This document shows positions 6,767 to 15,952 of a DNA stretch of 64,000 nucleotides, one piece after another. Made by a program: the position numbers and the translations under genes. Numbering within the stretch: the stretch's first letter is position 1; each line of letters starts with the position of its first letter. The notes under the pieces were generated by a model, which was given only the letters and a program-made list of their open reading frames with translations, had not been told where the DNA came from and did not search any database. This stretch comes from Verrucomicrobiia bacterium (GTDB lineage: Bacteria; Verrucomicrobiota; Verrucomicrobiia; Limisphaerales; Pedosphaeraceae), in assembly GCA_036268055.1 (NCBI GenBank), contig DATAUW010000041.1:1-64000 (forward strand), read 5' to 3'.

Positions 6767-8461
6767 TCAGCTTCCGCGTTTGATCCGATAGAACTGGGCC
6801 GTGGCTGAACTGGTGACGGTTGCTTGAAAATGTCCGGCGCTGGTGCGGGTGATGACCGCGCTTCCAACGGTCGTGTAGCCAGAGTTTGCCATCGCCGAAC
6901 TTTGCAAGCTAAAGGACGTTGGAGAGGCGTCCGAGGGGTCGGTAAAGTTGATCGTCACGGTCGTGCTGTTTAGAATAATGCTCGTTAAGGTAATGGAGGA
7001 GATGACCGCGCCGGGCACAAAAACGGTTTCGACGGCCACAGTAGTGGTTTGATTGGTTCCCGGCGGCGAGAAGACGCGCCATTTGTTATCGCTTGCCGCG
7101 CTGTTGTTGATCGCGCCATACAGATTGCCCGCGCCGTCCCACGCCACGCCGTAATAGAGATTGGTCGAATCCAAATTGTCGAGCACTTGCGTGCCGTTGG
7201 TGATGATGAAGCCGTTCGTGGCGTTCAACACGCGCAATCCGCCGGAGATGCTGAGTGCGACAGCGACATATTTGGGATTGGCGCGCGAGTCGAGAGCGAG
7301 GTCGAAGCCGCCGAGAAAGCTGTCGTCGTTCGCGCCGGATTGCCAGGCAGAGCCGTTGGTGAACGTGCTCATGCCGTCCCAATTCGTGAATTCCAAAACG
7401 CGCGGCGAACTGCTGCCGCTGGTTTCAATATTCTGGCCGACAAAAATATTCGAGCGCTCATCCATCATTGAACCGCCGTTCGCGAACAAATCCAAATCGC
7501 CGCCGACCGCGATTACTTGCTTACCCATCGTGTCGTTTGGATCAGCGACGCCATTGGTGAGTTGCCAGAACCAAAGACCCAAGCCGGGCGAATCATTATC
7601 GCCGAGGAAAATGCGGCCGTTGGGCGTGCCGGCATCGGTGACATCAAATTCACCCCAGCCGAGCGATAAGCCGGTGACGGGATTCGCAGAATAATTATTG
7701 GCGTCGAGCACGACTTGATTGGTTGAAACCATCATGTCCATCGCATACACGACGCCGCGGTCATCCCAGTCGAGCGCGTAAATGCGGTCGTCCTGGCCGT
7801 AGCGAAGGAAATGCGGATTGCCGTTGAAGCCGTCCGTGCCCCATTGGATTCCGGCTTGAAAACCGTTGGTATTCCCCTGCCCTTCGTCAGCGGGGCTGCC
7901 GTCGGCGTTGGCCTTGAGAATGCCGGCCAGATCGCCGGGCAGCGCGGCGGAATCATTTTCCGTGGCGTTGCCGACAAAGACGCGGCCATAATAGACGCTG
8001 TTCGGATTTGTATTCACGGCAATTCCGCGCGGGGAGAAAACGTGGTAGCCGTCGTTGGTGTCCGTGCTGGTTTGGGTCCAATTCGTGAAACCGGTGGCCG
8101 AGGCGGTGATGTTCACGGTGTAGGCCCCGCCGCCCAAAGTTGCGCCGCCGCTGCCGAAACCATCCCAAGTGACCAGATTCGTGCCTTTGCGCGCACCGAC
8201 GGCGCCGGAAGCAATCGGGATGGAACGCACGACGGTGGAACCGGAGAGAATATTGACCGTCACGCCACGAGTCGCGGGCTCGTTCAGAATGTAGCTGATG
8301 GCGACATTGGTTCCCGATCCATTCGTGATGCCGCTCAGGCCGCCATTGAGCTTAATATCGGTGGCATAAACATTTGCGCGGGCCGAGGGCGTAAAAAAAG
8401 CGCCTGCGAAAACGGACGCCAAGGCCGCGCCGATACAAATAATCTGATGATGGAAACGCAT
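6767..8461 (-). CDS. secreted propeller-like protein with FYR-type C-terminus
   Basis: The 564-aa product opens with a signal peptide (basic start, hydrophobic core, cleavage near SARA-NVYA). Residues 30-120 look like a FlgD-type Ig domain (GLSGITNGSGTNVAISYILN, then GTNLVTWDGFGSGGATLGGG). The centre has spaced blade-like segments (YYGRVFVGN, RIYALDWDDRGVVYAMD, NIFVGQNIE, NLYGAI), suggesting a beta-propeller. The last 80 residues end AQFYRIKRGS, the terminal module seen in other secreted proteins of this window. The start at 8461 has AGGAG nine bases upstream; 19 further in-frame codons upstream are unlikely to be used. No enzymatic motif is seen. Confidence 0.72.
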   Translation of the reverse strand: MRFHHQIICIGAALASVFAGAFFTPSARANVYATDIKLNGGLSGITNGSGTNVAISYILNEPATRGVTVNILSGSTVVRSIPIASGAVGARKGTNLVTWDGFGSGGATLGGGAYTVNITASATGFTNWTQTSTDTNDGYHVFSPRGIAVNTNPNSVYYGRVFVGNATENDSAALPGDLAGILKANADGSPADEGQGNTNGFQAGIQWGTDGFNGNPHFLRYGQDDRIYALDWDDRGVVYAMDMMVSTNQVVLDANNYSANPVTGLSLGWGEFDVTDAGTPNGRIFLGDNDSPGLGLWFWQLTNGVADPNDTMGKQVIAVGGDLDLFANGGSMMDERSNIFVGQNIETSGSSSPRVLEFTNWDGMSTFTNGSAWQSGANDDSFLGGFDLALDSRANPKYVAVALSISGGLRVLNATNGFIITNGTQVLDNLDSTNLYYGVAWDGAGNLYGAINNSAASDNKWRVFSPPGTNQTTTVAVETVFVPGAVISSITLTSIILNSTTVTINFTDPSDASPTSFSLQSSAMANSGYTTVGSAVITRTSAGHFQATVTSSATAQFYRIKRGS

Positions 8462-8718
8462 GGTGGATTTTCTCCTACTGTGGCCCGCGAAGATTAAAAT
8501 GTCAAAACTTCGAATCAACGGCGATGGCTGGTTATGTCTCTTTCTATTACGGCGACGAATCGTGATTCATCAGGGAGGTTCTTAGCGCATCGGCCAACGC
8601 CAGTCCAGCAAAAAGGCCTCGCCTCTCCACTTGAGCGCATTTTGATGCGGTTCTTATTGGTCGCGGCAATTTTACAAGCAAACCGGCCCGGCCTGACATC
8701 TCTGCAAAAAACTTTGCG

Positions 8719-8801
8719 CCGTTAAGCGGACTTATCCGAACTTATGCGAACTTATCCGAGCCAAGGCGAACTTAGGCGAACGACTCAGGCGAACTTTTCC
8801 G
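8719..8801. repeat. 10-bp periodic iteron array (CGAACTTATC)n
   Basis: Seven or eight units follow a 10-bp period: CGGACTTATC, CGAACTTATG, CGAACTTATC, CGAGCCAAGG, CGAACTTAGG, a 13-bp variant CGAACGACTCAGG and CGAACTTTTC. The same array, introduced by GTTAAGCG, recurs inverted at 47675-47736. It lies in the 475-bp gap between the propeller-like gene and xseA, which holds no gene. Confidence 0.75.
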
Positions 8802-8854
8802 CCCTAGTCCTAGTGGGCGTCCCTATTCGTCATATCCGCCTCGGTTGTCCTATT

Positions 8855-8933
8855 GAAACTTTTCAAAGAACCGCCCCACAATACTACATTCCCCAAATAC
8901 AATCCACCCTTCCATAGGATACAAATACGCGTC
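8855..8933. repeat. second block of the two-part repeat element
   Basis: This AT-rich stretch contains TTTCAAAGAAC, TCCCCAAATACAATCCACCC and TTCCATAGGATACAAATACG. Its reverse complement occurs at 47479-47551 with about 80 percent identity by eye. It ends four bases before the xseA stop. Together with the iterons it makes a composite element of about 215 bp. Confidence 0.7.
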
Positions 8934-8936
8934 CCT

Positions 8937-10427
8937 TTAAGAACCCTGCCCCGACGCGCCCTCCACTACGCTGCGAATCTCGCCGGACTTGAGGCGGGTG
9001 CGCAATTTTTGGCCGGGCTGAACTTCGGAAGCGGCGCGAATGACTTTGCCGGTGTCCGCGAGTGTGGTGATGGAGTAGCCGCGCGCGAGGACTTGCTCGG
9101 GGCCGAGGAGGCGCAAGCGCGATTCCAGCGTCGCGAGACGCGCACGTTTGTTTTCGATTTGCCAGCGCGCTTGTTCGTGGAGGCGTTTGGCGATGGCGAT
9201 GGTCAATTCGCGTCGCTGGGCGAGAATTTGTTTGGGGCGCAAGCGCAGGAGGCGTTCGGTGAGGGCGCGCGAGGTAAGCGCGCGTTCACGCATACCCTGG
9301 CGGGCACGGCGCGAAATGCTTTCACGCAAATCGTCGAGGCGTTGCGACCATTCTTCAAGGCGGCGGCGTGGATGCACGCGGGCGAGGCGCTGGCCGAGGC
9401 GCGCGAGTTCTTCTTCCTTGTCGAGCAACCGTTGGCCAAGCAACTGGCGCATGCGCTCACCGACGAGTTCGAGAAAACGGCCACTGGCGAAGACGCCTTC
9501 GGTGAGAATCTCGGCGGCGGCACTTGGAGTCGCGGCGCGCAGGTCGGCGACAAAATCGCTAATGGTAAAATCTATTTCGTGGCCGACGGCGGAGATGACC
9601 GGCAGCGCGGATTCAAAAATGGCCCGGGCGACGACTTCTTCGTTGAAGGCCCAGAGGTCTTCGAGGCTTCCGCCGCCGCGGGTGACGAGAATCAAGTCCA
9701 AGTGCGGAGTGCGGAGTGCGGAGTGCGGAATGGGCGGTGGTGGATTTTGTGATTCGGCGTTGAATTGATTCAGCAGGCGGATGGCGGTGGCGATTTCTTC
9801 GGCAGCGCCTTGGCCTTGCACGCGACAGGACGCGATGACAATTTCCAGCGCGGGATTTCGCCGTTTCACGACGTGGAGCACATCGCGAATGGCGGCGCCG
9901 GTGGGCGAGGTCACGATGCCGATGCGCCGGGGAAAACGCGGCAGCGGGCGTTTGCATTCGCTGGCGAACCAGCCATCGGCGTTGAGCTTTTGCTTGAGAC
10001 GCTCGAAGGCGGCTTGCAACGCGCCGACGCCGACCAACTCGACTTGCGAGACGCGCAGTTGATATTGGCCGCGCGGTTCATAGACGGTGAGGTCGCCCTG
10101 GAGAATGACTTTGCGGCCGTCCTGCAAGAGGCCGCGAGTCTCGCGCGCCTCGGTGCGGAACAAGACGCAGTTCAGTTGGGAATCGGCATCCTTGAGCGTG
10201 AAATAAAAATGGCCGGAACTTTGCGCGCGGAAATTGGAAATCTCGCCAGTGACCCAAATCTGGCCGACTTGTTTTTCGAGCAAGCCCTTCACCCGCAGCG
10301 TGAGTTCGCCGACGGACAGGACTTTGCGTGTCGCTTCGGTTGGAAACAACTCGCCGAAATCCCACTGTGATTTGGATGGTTTGGACACGTCAGCGTTTGT
10401 CGTACTTGGCGGCGGCTTCGGGGTCAA
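8937..10427 (-). CDS. xseA: exodeoxyribonuclease VII large subunit
   Basis: The 496-aa product carries the N-terminal OB fold (VGQIWVTGEISNFR, GHFYFTLKD) and the catalytic domain with FPRRIGIVTSPTGAAIRDV, VTRGGGSLEDLWAFNEE and AVGHEIDFTISDFVADLRA. A coiled-coil stretch of about 150 residues follows, then the C-terminal RGYSI segment. With XseB it degrades single-stranded DNA in repair. No xseB is adjacent. Between the AIRLLN helix and the LILVTRGGG strand there are about 18 more residues than in the Escherichia coli protein, including PHSALRTPHLD encoded by a heptamer repeat. The gene start lies inside the 3' end of the upstream HEAT gene (38-bp overlap). Confidence 0.93.
   Translation of the reverse strand: MTPKPPPSTTNADVSKPSKSQWDFGELFPTEATRKVLSVGELTLRVKGLLEKQVGQIWVTGEISNFRAQSSGHFYFTLKDADSQLNCVLFRTEARETRGLLQDGRKVILQGDLTVYEPRGQYQLRVSQVELVGVGALQAAFERLKQKLNADGWFASECKRPLPRFPRRIGIVTSPTGAAIRDVLHVVKRRNPALEIVIASCRVQGQGAAEEIATAIRLLNQFNAESQNPPPPIPHSALRTPHLDLILVTRGGGSLEDLWAFNEEVVARAIFESALPVISAVGHEIDFTISDFVADLRAATPSAAAEILTEGVFASGRFLELVGERMRQLLGQRLLDKEEELARLGQRLARVHPRRRLEEWSQRLDDLRESISRRARQGMRERALTSRALTERLLRLRPKQILAQRRELTIAIAKRLHEQARWQIENKRARLATLESRLRLLGPEQVLARGYSITTLADTGKVIRAASEVQPGQKLRTRLKSGEIRSVVEGASGQGS
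9697..9733. repeat. heptamer tandem repeat inside xseA
   Basis: The plus strand reads (GCGGAGT) three to four times ending GCGGAATG. This is the same 7-bp repeat type as the intergenic run at 12297-12345. Here it is in frame within xseA and adds Ser/Ala/Leu/Arg/Thr/Pro/His residues to the protein. Confidence 0.7.
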
Positions 10428-11406
10428 TTTTTTTTAGTGAGATCAGGGCCTCGCGGCTCTTTTCACCCATGTTGCGTTCGATTACGATTTTCAACATAGG
10501 AACAGCCGATTTTGCCGCTGGCCCAAAATCTCCGAGAGAGCGAACCGCCACATTTCCCCAGAATCTAACGGCAAATATAGCATTGGTAAAGACTGGGATA
10601 GGCGCGGGATCGTTCTTATCTATTTCGTGAAGGTACACGGCTGACATCATTCCCAAGTCCAGGCCGTTTGAAAGCGGCGCGGCATTCAGGCCAGCGTGAA
10701 GCGCCGGAATGCCGTTGGTCAGGCGCGCAATCTGCCAGAGCGCTCGCGCGGATGAAATACGCACCCCCAAGTCCGGATCCTGCAAGGCGCGGTTCAAATC
10801 GGGAATGGCCGAAGCCGCATTGGTTCCCACGTGTTCCAAGAGGCCGGGAGCAGATTCCCGAGTCGAGACATTTGTGTCCACCAGCATTTCTTCAAACAGA
10901 GGAACATATTTTACGTCTATCGGTGCCGGTGTGGCCAGCACCACGCCAATAACGTAATCGCGCGCGCCATTGTTTTTATCGGCGATCATTTCCATCAACT
11001 GGGGAAATATGGGGCGCGGGTCGAGAAGCTCGGTTAGAACCGCCATAGCGGCACCCCAGCGTTCCCGTATTGGGAATGGTTTCCACGCGGGGCGCTGCCA
11101 TTTCAACGGCAGATGGAAGTAACCCCACGCGTAAAATCTATCCTCGACGGTTTCTTTGCGTACTAGGTTCCGAGCCAGGTCCGGCAAAGCATTCGTGCCC
11201 ATCTCGCGAAAGGCCTGGAATGCTGCGGATCGGTTGGTCGTAAAAACTTCCTCCAGCCATTGATCCACGTTTCGCCCTTGATAGACGGGTTGGCGATTTT
11301 TGTGGATGACGGTGGCAATGGCGTAACCCGCGAGAGCGAGAACCAGGACGAGCAGAATTATTTTGAACCTCTTATTCAAACGTGAGCGGTTGGGGACAAC
11401 CGTCAC
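10390..11406 (-). CDS. membrane-anchored HEAT-repeat protein
   Basis: The 338-aa product has one N-terminal transmembrane helix (FKIILLVLVLALAGYAIATV) and then alpha-helical repeats resembling HEAT motifs, such as AASAIPDLNRALQDPDLGVR followed by SSARALWQIA. The rest is probably outside the membrane as a protein-binding scaffold. No catalytic motif is visible. The start is GTG at 11406, overlapping the stop codon of a degraded upstream paralogue fragment as GTGA; a TTG about eight codons on is an alternative. The 3' end overlaps xseA. The partner protein is unknown. Confidence 0.65.
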   Translation of the reverse strand: MTVVPNRSRLNKRFKIILLVLVLALAGYAIATVIHKNRQPVYQGRNVDQWLEEVFTTNRSAAFQAFREMGTNALPDLARNLVRKETVEDRFYAWGYFHLPLKWQRPAWKPFPIRERWGAAMAVLTELLDPRPIFPQLMEMIADKNNGARDYVIGVVLATPAPIDVKYVPLFEEMLVDTNVSTRESAPGLLEHVGTNAASAIPDLNRALQDPDLGVRISSARALWQIARLTNGIPALHAGLNAAPLSNGLDLGMMSAVYLHEIDKNDPAPIPVFTNAIFAVRFWGNVAVRSLGDFGPAAKSAVPMLKIVIERNMGEKSREALISLKKIDPEAAAKYDKR

Positions 11407-11470
11407 TTCTCCATGTACTGCTTGAACTCCGCGGGGTCAATCTTTCTCAGGGCATAATGATCTGTGCGTT
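11403..11470 (-). pseudogene. 3' remnant of a HEAT-repeat paralogue
   Basis: Between the ymdB stop and the HEAT gene, the minus strand encodes RTDHYALRKIDPAEFKQY followed by MEK and a stop. This matches the C-terminus of the neighbouring HEAT protein (EALISLKKIDPEAAAKYDKR). Nothing upstream remains, so a tandem copy was probably deleted down to its last 20-odd codons. The next gene still starts on its stop codon. Confidence 0.6.
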
Positions 11471-11479
11471 GCCAGCCCG

Positions 11480-12262
11480 CTACACCCACGGCTCGGAGAC
11501 GCGCTGGATTTTTTCGGCGTGGCCGGTGTGGGAATTGATTTCGATGATTGCGCCCTGGAGTTTCACATCTTTTTCGGCGACGGCGAAGCGCTGGGGTTGC
11601 AATGTCAAAAAGCGTTTGATGACGGGTTCGATTTCACGGCCGATGATGCTTTCGTGCGGACCGGTGAAGCCGGCGTCGCTCAGAAAGGCGGTGCCGCCGG
11701 GGAAGATTTGTTCGTCGGCGGTTTGGACGTGGGTGTGCGTGCCGATGATGGCGCTGACCTGGCCATCGAGCATGCGGGCCATCGCGGCTTTTTCAGAGGT
11801 GGCCTCGGCGTGGAGATCCATGAAAATGATGTTGGTTTTTTGGCGCAGTTTTTCCACTTCGGCGCGCGCGGCGATGAAGGGGTTTTCGAGAGCGGCCATG
11901 AAGGTGCGGCCTTGCACGTTGAGGATGCCGACGGGCGGCTGGTTGTTGGCTTGATAAATGACGCTGCCCTGGCCGGGGGTGCCGCGCGGGTAATTGAGCG
12001 GACGCAGAAAGCGCGATTCGTTTTGCAGGAGGCCCATGACTTCTTTCTGGTCCCAGAGATGGTCGCCGGTGGTGATGATGTCCACACCGGCGGCGTAAAT
12101 TTCTTCGGCGATTTTGGGCGTGATGCCGGAGCCGCCGGCGGAATTTTCGCCATTGGCGATGACGAGATCGAGTTCGTGCTGGCGTCGCAGGCGGGGCACG
12201 AGGCCGGTAACGGCGCGCCGCCCGGGTTCGCCGACGATGTCGCCGATAAAGAGAATTTTCAC
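11480..12262 (-). CDS. ymdB: YmdB-family metallophosphoesterase
   Basis: The 260-aa product matches the YmdB/TIGR00282 family, whose Bacillus subtilis member hydrolyses 2',3'- and 3',5'-cyclic nucleotides and controls the switch between motility and biofilm. Metal-binding residues are visible in order: FIGDIVGEPGR at the start, ANGENSAGG near residue 36, TTGDHLWDQKE near 66, MDLHAEATSEK near 150, and GTHTHVQTADEQIFPGGTAF near 175. Full length and cytosolic. It lies upstream of the HEAT-protein remnant and could be cotranscribed with the HEAT gene and xseA. Confidence 0.88.
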   Translation of the reverse strand: MKILFIGDIVGEPGRRAVTGLVPRLRRQHELDLVIANGENSAGGSGITPKIAEEIYAAGVDIITTGDHLWDQKEVMGLLQNESRFLRPLNYPRGTPGQGSVIYQANNQPPVGILNVQGRTFMAALENPFIAARAEVEKLRQKTNIIFMDLHAEATSEKAAMARMLDGQVSAIIGTHTHVQTADEQIFPGGTAFLSDAGFTGPHESIIGREIEPVIKRFLTLQPQRFAVAEKDVKLQGAIIEINSHTGHAEKIQRVSEPWV

Positions 12263-12296
12263 GGGTTGAAGTTACTGGCGGGGTGGATGGTGGCAA

Positions 12297-12345
12297 GTTG
12301 GAAGTGTGGAACGCGGAGTGTGGAATGCGGAATGCTCGGAGGCGC
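12297..12345. repeat. intergenic heptamer repeat (GGARTGY)n
   Basis: GGAACGC, GGAGTGT, GGAATGC, GGAATGC run head to tail with a 7-bp period just upstream of ymdB. The xseA insertion at 9697-9733 is of the same type. Such runs are common between genes in this group of bacteria, as far as I recall. Confidence 0.65.
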
Positions 12346-12448
12346 AAATTAATTTTGGGCGCGGTAGTGGCGGGTGGACGCGGCGGATTTATATGGGGCC
12401 CGCGAGTACGTTCGCCCACCCCATATTCCCCATATTGACTGGCCGGGA

Positions 12449-14434
12449 TCAATTTGCCGGCGTGGCCAGCAGGCGGAAGAAGCGGATGGGGTCGGCGGGT
12501 GAAGGGGGCAGTGACGCGGAAGCCGCCGTGCCTTGGCCGGGAACCAATGAACCCAGATTTATCCACGCGCCGCTGGTGAGTGAGGTACGGTACTGCACTT
12601 GATAGTTTTCATTCGTGAGGCCAAACCAGGTTAAGCTCAAGACTGATGGATCGCTGGGCGACGGGCTGATTGACAGTGCGGGCAACTGGGGCAAGGCCTG
12701 GAGCGAAATGTTGCCGAGTTGAAATTGGGCGAAGGCGGAGCCGGGGGTGTTTAGTTGGTACGTAAGATTTAATTTGTCCGTGGCAGCGGCGGGGAGTCCG
12801 GCAAGGATGAGAGTGACCTCGGTGAAACCATTGCTCAATATCGTGGGCGCGTTGAGGTGCGCGACGACGCGACTGCCGAGCAAGACATCCACGGAGCCGC
12901 TGGTGGTCAGCCATTGGTATTCAAATTGTAATTGCACGGCCTCATTCGTTTCGACGACGGACTCGCCCGCGCGGGAATCAAATTGCAACCGGGGATCGGT
13001 CATGGGCGCGACGATGGAGAATGGGCCGTTGGTTGAGGACAGGATGAGGGTGTGAATGTTGTTGGTGAGGCCGAAGGTGAGGATGCCGTTGCCGAAGGTT
13101 TGCCAGTTGTTGGGCGCGTTGGTTCCGGAGTTGGGATTCATCACGGTGAGGCTGCCGCCGGGGCCGTCATTCCCTTCTTTTCCTTCGGGGATGTCGGCGG
13201 TGCCCTGGCCGTCCTGCCCATTCGGCGCGCCTCCGGCGCCGCTTCCGCCAGCGCCGCCCATGGCGGTATCTTCCGGTTGGCCGGCGCCACCCTTGCCGCC
13301 TTTACCGCCGGAAAAATCCATTTTGGCGAAGTTGGTAAAGCCAACCGAAACATTTATCGTTACGTTGCCGCCAAAACCTCCATTGCCCCCTGCTCCGCCC
13401 GGATTTATTTGAAGCGAAGCATCACCGCCATCGCCGCCGTTTCCTCCCCGGCCACCGACGCCGCCTTGCGGATCGGGGCTGCCGTTGCCGCCATCACCGC
13501 CGTTCATGGGCATGCCGAAATCACCACCATCGCCGCCGTCGCCCGCCTTTAATGAAAGCTGGCCTTCGAGATCAACTCCCAAAGCGGTTATGGTCAGGCT
13601 GCCGCCGCCAGCACCGACGCCACCGGTTCCGCCAAATCCAGCCGAGCCACCATTTCCGCCCGCGCCGCCGCCGAATCCGCTGCCACCATCGCCGCCTCTT
13701 CCGCCGGTGCCACTGTCACCACCTTTGCCGCCGCCACCGCCGCCGCCCATGTTATCGAGGGAGATGACGCCGTTCGTGCCCAGAATGAAACTGCCCGCGT
13801 TGGGCAGGGTACCGCCCTGGGCCACGACGCTGATAAATAAAGACGGGACGCCGAGAGATTGCCCGCCGTTGCCACCGACGCCGCCGAACCCGCCGAATCC
13901 AGCGGGCGCGCCTTGAAAACCCCCGACCGCAGGTGGACCATCGGCGCCATTTCCGCCGCCGCCGCCATCGCCGCCATCACCCCCGGTGGCTTGCGGATTG
14001 AAAAGAATGGAACCGTTGACGGTCATGTTCTTCGCAAGGATCGTCAGGCTCGGCGCGTCAGCGAAGGCATTGGTGCCATTGCCGGCGTCGGTGCCGCCAT
14101 CGCCATCGGTGGCGCGGTTGCCGATGACTTCGCCATCGCCGCCGTCATCGCCATCGGTCCCCGACGGCGCGGTGCTGGAAGAGCCGCCGATCATTTGGCC
14201 GTTGATGAGGACGTTGGAACTGACGGTCAAGGAGACCACGCCGGAAATTTTCAGAGTGCCGCCGGTCTCGACGGTGACGGAGGTGAAGGAATAATTGGTG
14301 GAGATACCGGGCAGACCCAGTTGAATGGTCTGACCGCTGGTAACATCGAGTGAAGCGGCGCGGGTTGGACAGACAATCAGCAGCGGGAGGGCAAGGCTAA
14401 ACAGGCTGAAAGCGAGTGAATATGACTTGCTCAT
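12449..14434 (-). CDS. secreted glycine-rich PE-PGRS-like protein
   Basis: The 661-aa product has a signal peptide (SYSLAFSLFSLALPLLIVC, cleavage near TRAA). Residues about 90-430 are dominated by GGxGG triplets such as GGDGGDGGGGGNGADG, like mycobacterial PGRS or repeat-rich adhesins, interrupted by short beta-like stretches (LTITALGVDLEGQLSLKAG, VTINVSVGFTNFAKMDFSGG). The C-terminal 200 residues are non-repetitive and end in the window's shared module (YQVQYRTSLTSGAWINLG, then RFFRLL). Probably an extracellular structural or adhesive protein. The GGN codon repeats make the gene prone to slippage. No export-anchoring motif such as LPXTG or PEP-CTERM is visible. Confidence 0.7.
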   Translation of the reverse strand: MSKSYSLAFSLFSLALPLLIVCPTRAASLDVTSGQTIQLGLPGISTNYSFTSVTVETGGTLKISGVVSLTVSSNVLINGQMIGGSSSTAPSGTDGDDGGDGEVIGNRATDGDGGTDAGNGTNAFADAPSLTILAKNMTVNGSILFNPQATGGDGGDGGGGGNGADGPPAVGGFQGAPAGFGGFGGVGGNGGQSLGVPSLFISVVAQGGTLPNAGSFILGTNGVISLDNMGGGGGGGKGGDSGTGGRGGDGGSGFGGGAGGNGGSAGFGGTGGVGAGGGSLTITALGVDLEGQLSLKAGDGGDGGDFGMPMNGGDGGNGSPDPQGGVGGRGGNGGDGGDASLQINPGGAGGNGGFGGNVTINVSVGFTNFAKMDFSGGKGGKGGAGQPEDTAMGGAGGSGAGGAPNGQDGQGTADIPEGKEGNDGPGGSLTVMNPNSGTNAPNNWQTFGNGILTFGLTNNIHTLILSSTNGPFSIVAPMTDPRLQFDSRAGESVVETNEAVQLQFEYQWLTTSGSVDVLLGSRVVAHLNAPTILSNGFTEVTLILAGLPAAATDKLNLTYQLNTPGSAFAQFQLGNISLQALPQLPALSISPSPSDPSVLSLTWFGLTNENYQVQYRTSLTSGAWINLGSLVPGQGTAASASLPPSPADPIRFFRLLATPAN

Positions 14435-14671
14435 AATGTGGGTTTTCGCGGCGGGAATTGTCTTTCTTATATGGGAGAAAAAGTTGACACGGGGTGGGCG
14501 TTTGTCAATTTGATTATTGTCCAGTTTCCAGCCGCGAATTTATTTCAAGACGTGATTTAATCCTGATTCCTGATCGTAATTTTTTCGCTTATTATTATCG
14601 AAGCAATGGAAACTAAGGGGTTGAAAAAAATTAGAACCAAACCATATTCAACCTGCCCTTCGCCTATCTCT

Positions 14672-15952
14672 ATGAATGTAAAATTCTTAACCCTCTCGCT
14701 TGTCGCGGCAATGGTTTTGTTCAGCGCTTCCGCCGATGATTGGCCGCAGTGGCAGGGGCCAGACCGAAATGCGATGTCCAAGGAAACGGGTTTGCTCAAG
14801 GAATGGACGAAGGACGGGCCAGCGCTGGTTTGGGAGATTAAGGGACTTGGCGGCGGGGATAGCGCGCCGTCGGTCTCGGGCGGGCGGCTTTTCGGGATGA
14901 GTAATCGCGGCGGTTACGAAGTTGTCTGGGCGTTGTCGGAAAAAGATGGCAAGACGCTTTGGACGACTAATCTGGGCCCGGCTTTCAACCAAGATTGGCC
15001 GCAGGGAAAAGAAGGCCCGGGTTGCACGCCCACGGTTGATGGTGATTTGGTGTACGTCGAGGGCCTGGGCGGCAATGTGGATTGTCTGCGCACAAAGGAT
15101 GGTTCGATTGTTTGGCGGGCCAGTCTCACGCAGGATTTTGGCGGTGAAGTGCCCAACTGGAGTTACCGCGAATCGCCACTGGTGGACGGGGACAAGGTGA
15201 TTTTGACGCCGGGTGGCGCGGACGCGACGCTGGTGGCGCTGGACAAGAAGACCGGCAAAACCCTTTGGAAGAGCCAGGTTCCCGGAAATCCCAAAGCGGC
15301 GTATTCCTCGCCCATCGCGATTGACTTTGGCGGGCAGCGTCAATATGTGCAGTTTACTCAGAAGGCGCTCATTGGGGTCGCGGCGTCCGACGGCAAATTT
15401 CTTTGGCGTTATGGCCGGGCGGCTAACGGTTTTGGCGTTAGCTGTTCGACGCCGATTTATCACGATGGCGAAGTGTTTGCGGCGTCGGCTTACGGCGCGG
15501 GCGGCGGGTTGGTGAAGTTGAGCAAGGATACCGACGGCAAGTTCACGGCGGAGGAAATTTATCTCAGCAAGAAAATGCAAAATCATCACGGCGGCATGAT
15601 TCTGCTGGACGGAAGTCTTTACGGAGCCAACGGCGGCAATGAGGGCGGCGCGCTCGTTTGTCTTGATTTTCAAACGGGCAAAGTTTTGTGGGATGAACGT
15701 GACGATGCCGGGCATCGCGCGCCGAAAGGTTCGGTGGCTTACGCGGACGGAAGAATTTATTATCGCACGGAAGCGGGGCCGGTGCTGCTGATTGAGCCGA
15801 GCCCGAAGTCTTATATCGAGCGCGGGCGTTTCGAGCAATCCGACCGCAGCCGATTGCCGGCGTGGTCGCATCCGGTGGTCGCAAACGGCAAACTGTATGT
15901 GCGCGATCAGGATATTTTGTTTTGTTATGATGTGAAGGCGGCGGGGAAATAG
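14672..15952 (+). CDS. exported PQQ-type beta-propeller protein
   Basis: The 426-aa product begins with a signal peptide ([20 protein letters not shown]) followed by [12 protein letters not shown], the typical opening of PQQ-like propeller proteins of Planctomycetota and Verrucomicrobiota. Repeated blade motifs with the pattern G..LW/VW are visible: [50 protein letters not shown]. It lacks the disulfide and calcium-site context of alcohol dehydrogenases, so a structural or ligand-binding periplasmic role is more likely. The start at 14672 gives a clean signal peptide; an in-frame ATG at 14606 would add 22 polar residues. It stands alone. Confidence 0.78.
   Translation: MNVKFLTLSLVAAMVLFSASADDWPQWQGPDRNAMSKETGLLKEWTKDGPALVWEIKGLGGGDSAPSVSGGRLFGMSNRGGYEVVWALSEKDGKTLWTTNLGPAFNQDWPQGKEGPGCTPTVDGDLVYVEGLGGNVDCLRTKDGSIVWRASLTQDFGGEVPNWSYRESPLVDGDKVILTPGGADATLVALDKKTGKTLWKSQVPGNPKAAYSSPIAIDFGGQRQYVQFTQKALIGVAASDGKFLWRYGRAANGFGVSCSTPIYHDGEVFAASAYGAGGGLVKLSKDTDGKFTAEEIYLSKKMQNHHGGMILLDGSLYGANGGNEGGALVCLDFQTGKVLWDERDDAGHRAPKGSVAYADGRIYYRTEAGPVLLIEPSPKSYIERGRFEQSDRSRLPAWSHPVVANGKLYVRDQDILFCYDVKAAGK

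Noticed and set aside
8719-8801. CRISPR array
   Set aside because: The repeats are only 10 bp with no spacers; they are head-to-tail iterons.
11519-12352. 277-aa open frame antisense to ymdB
   Set aside because: The ymdB frame carries all metal-binding motifs; the opposite frame is an artefact of high GC at third positions.
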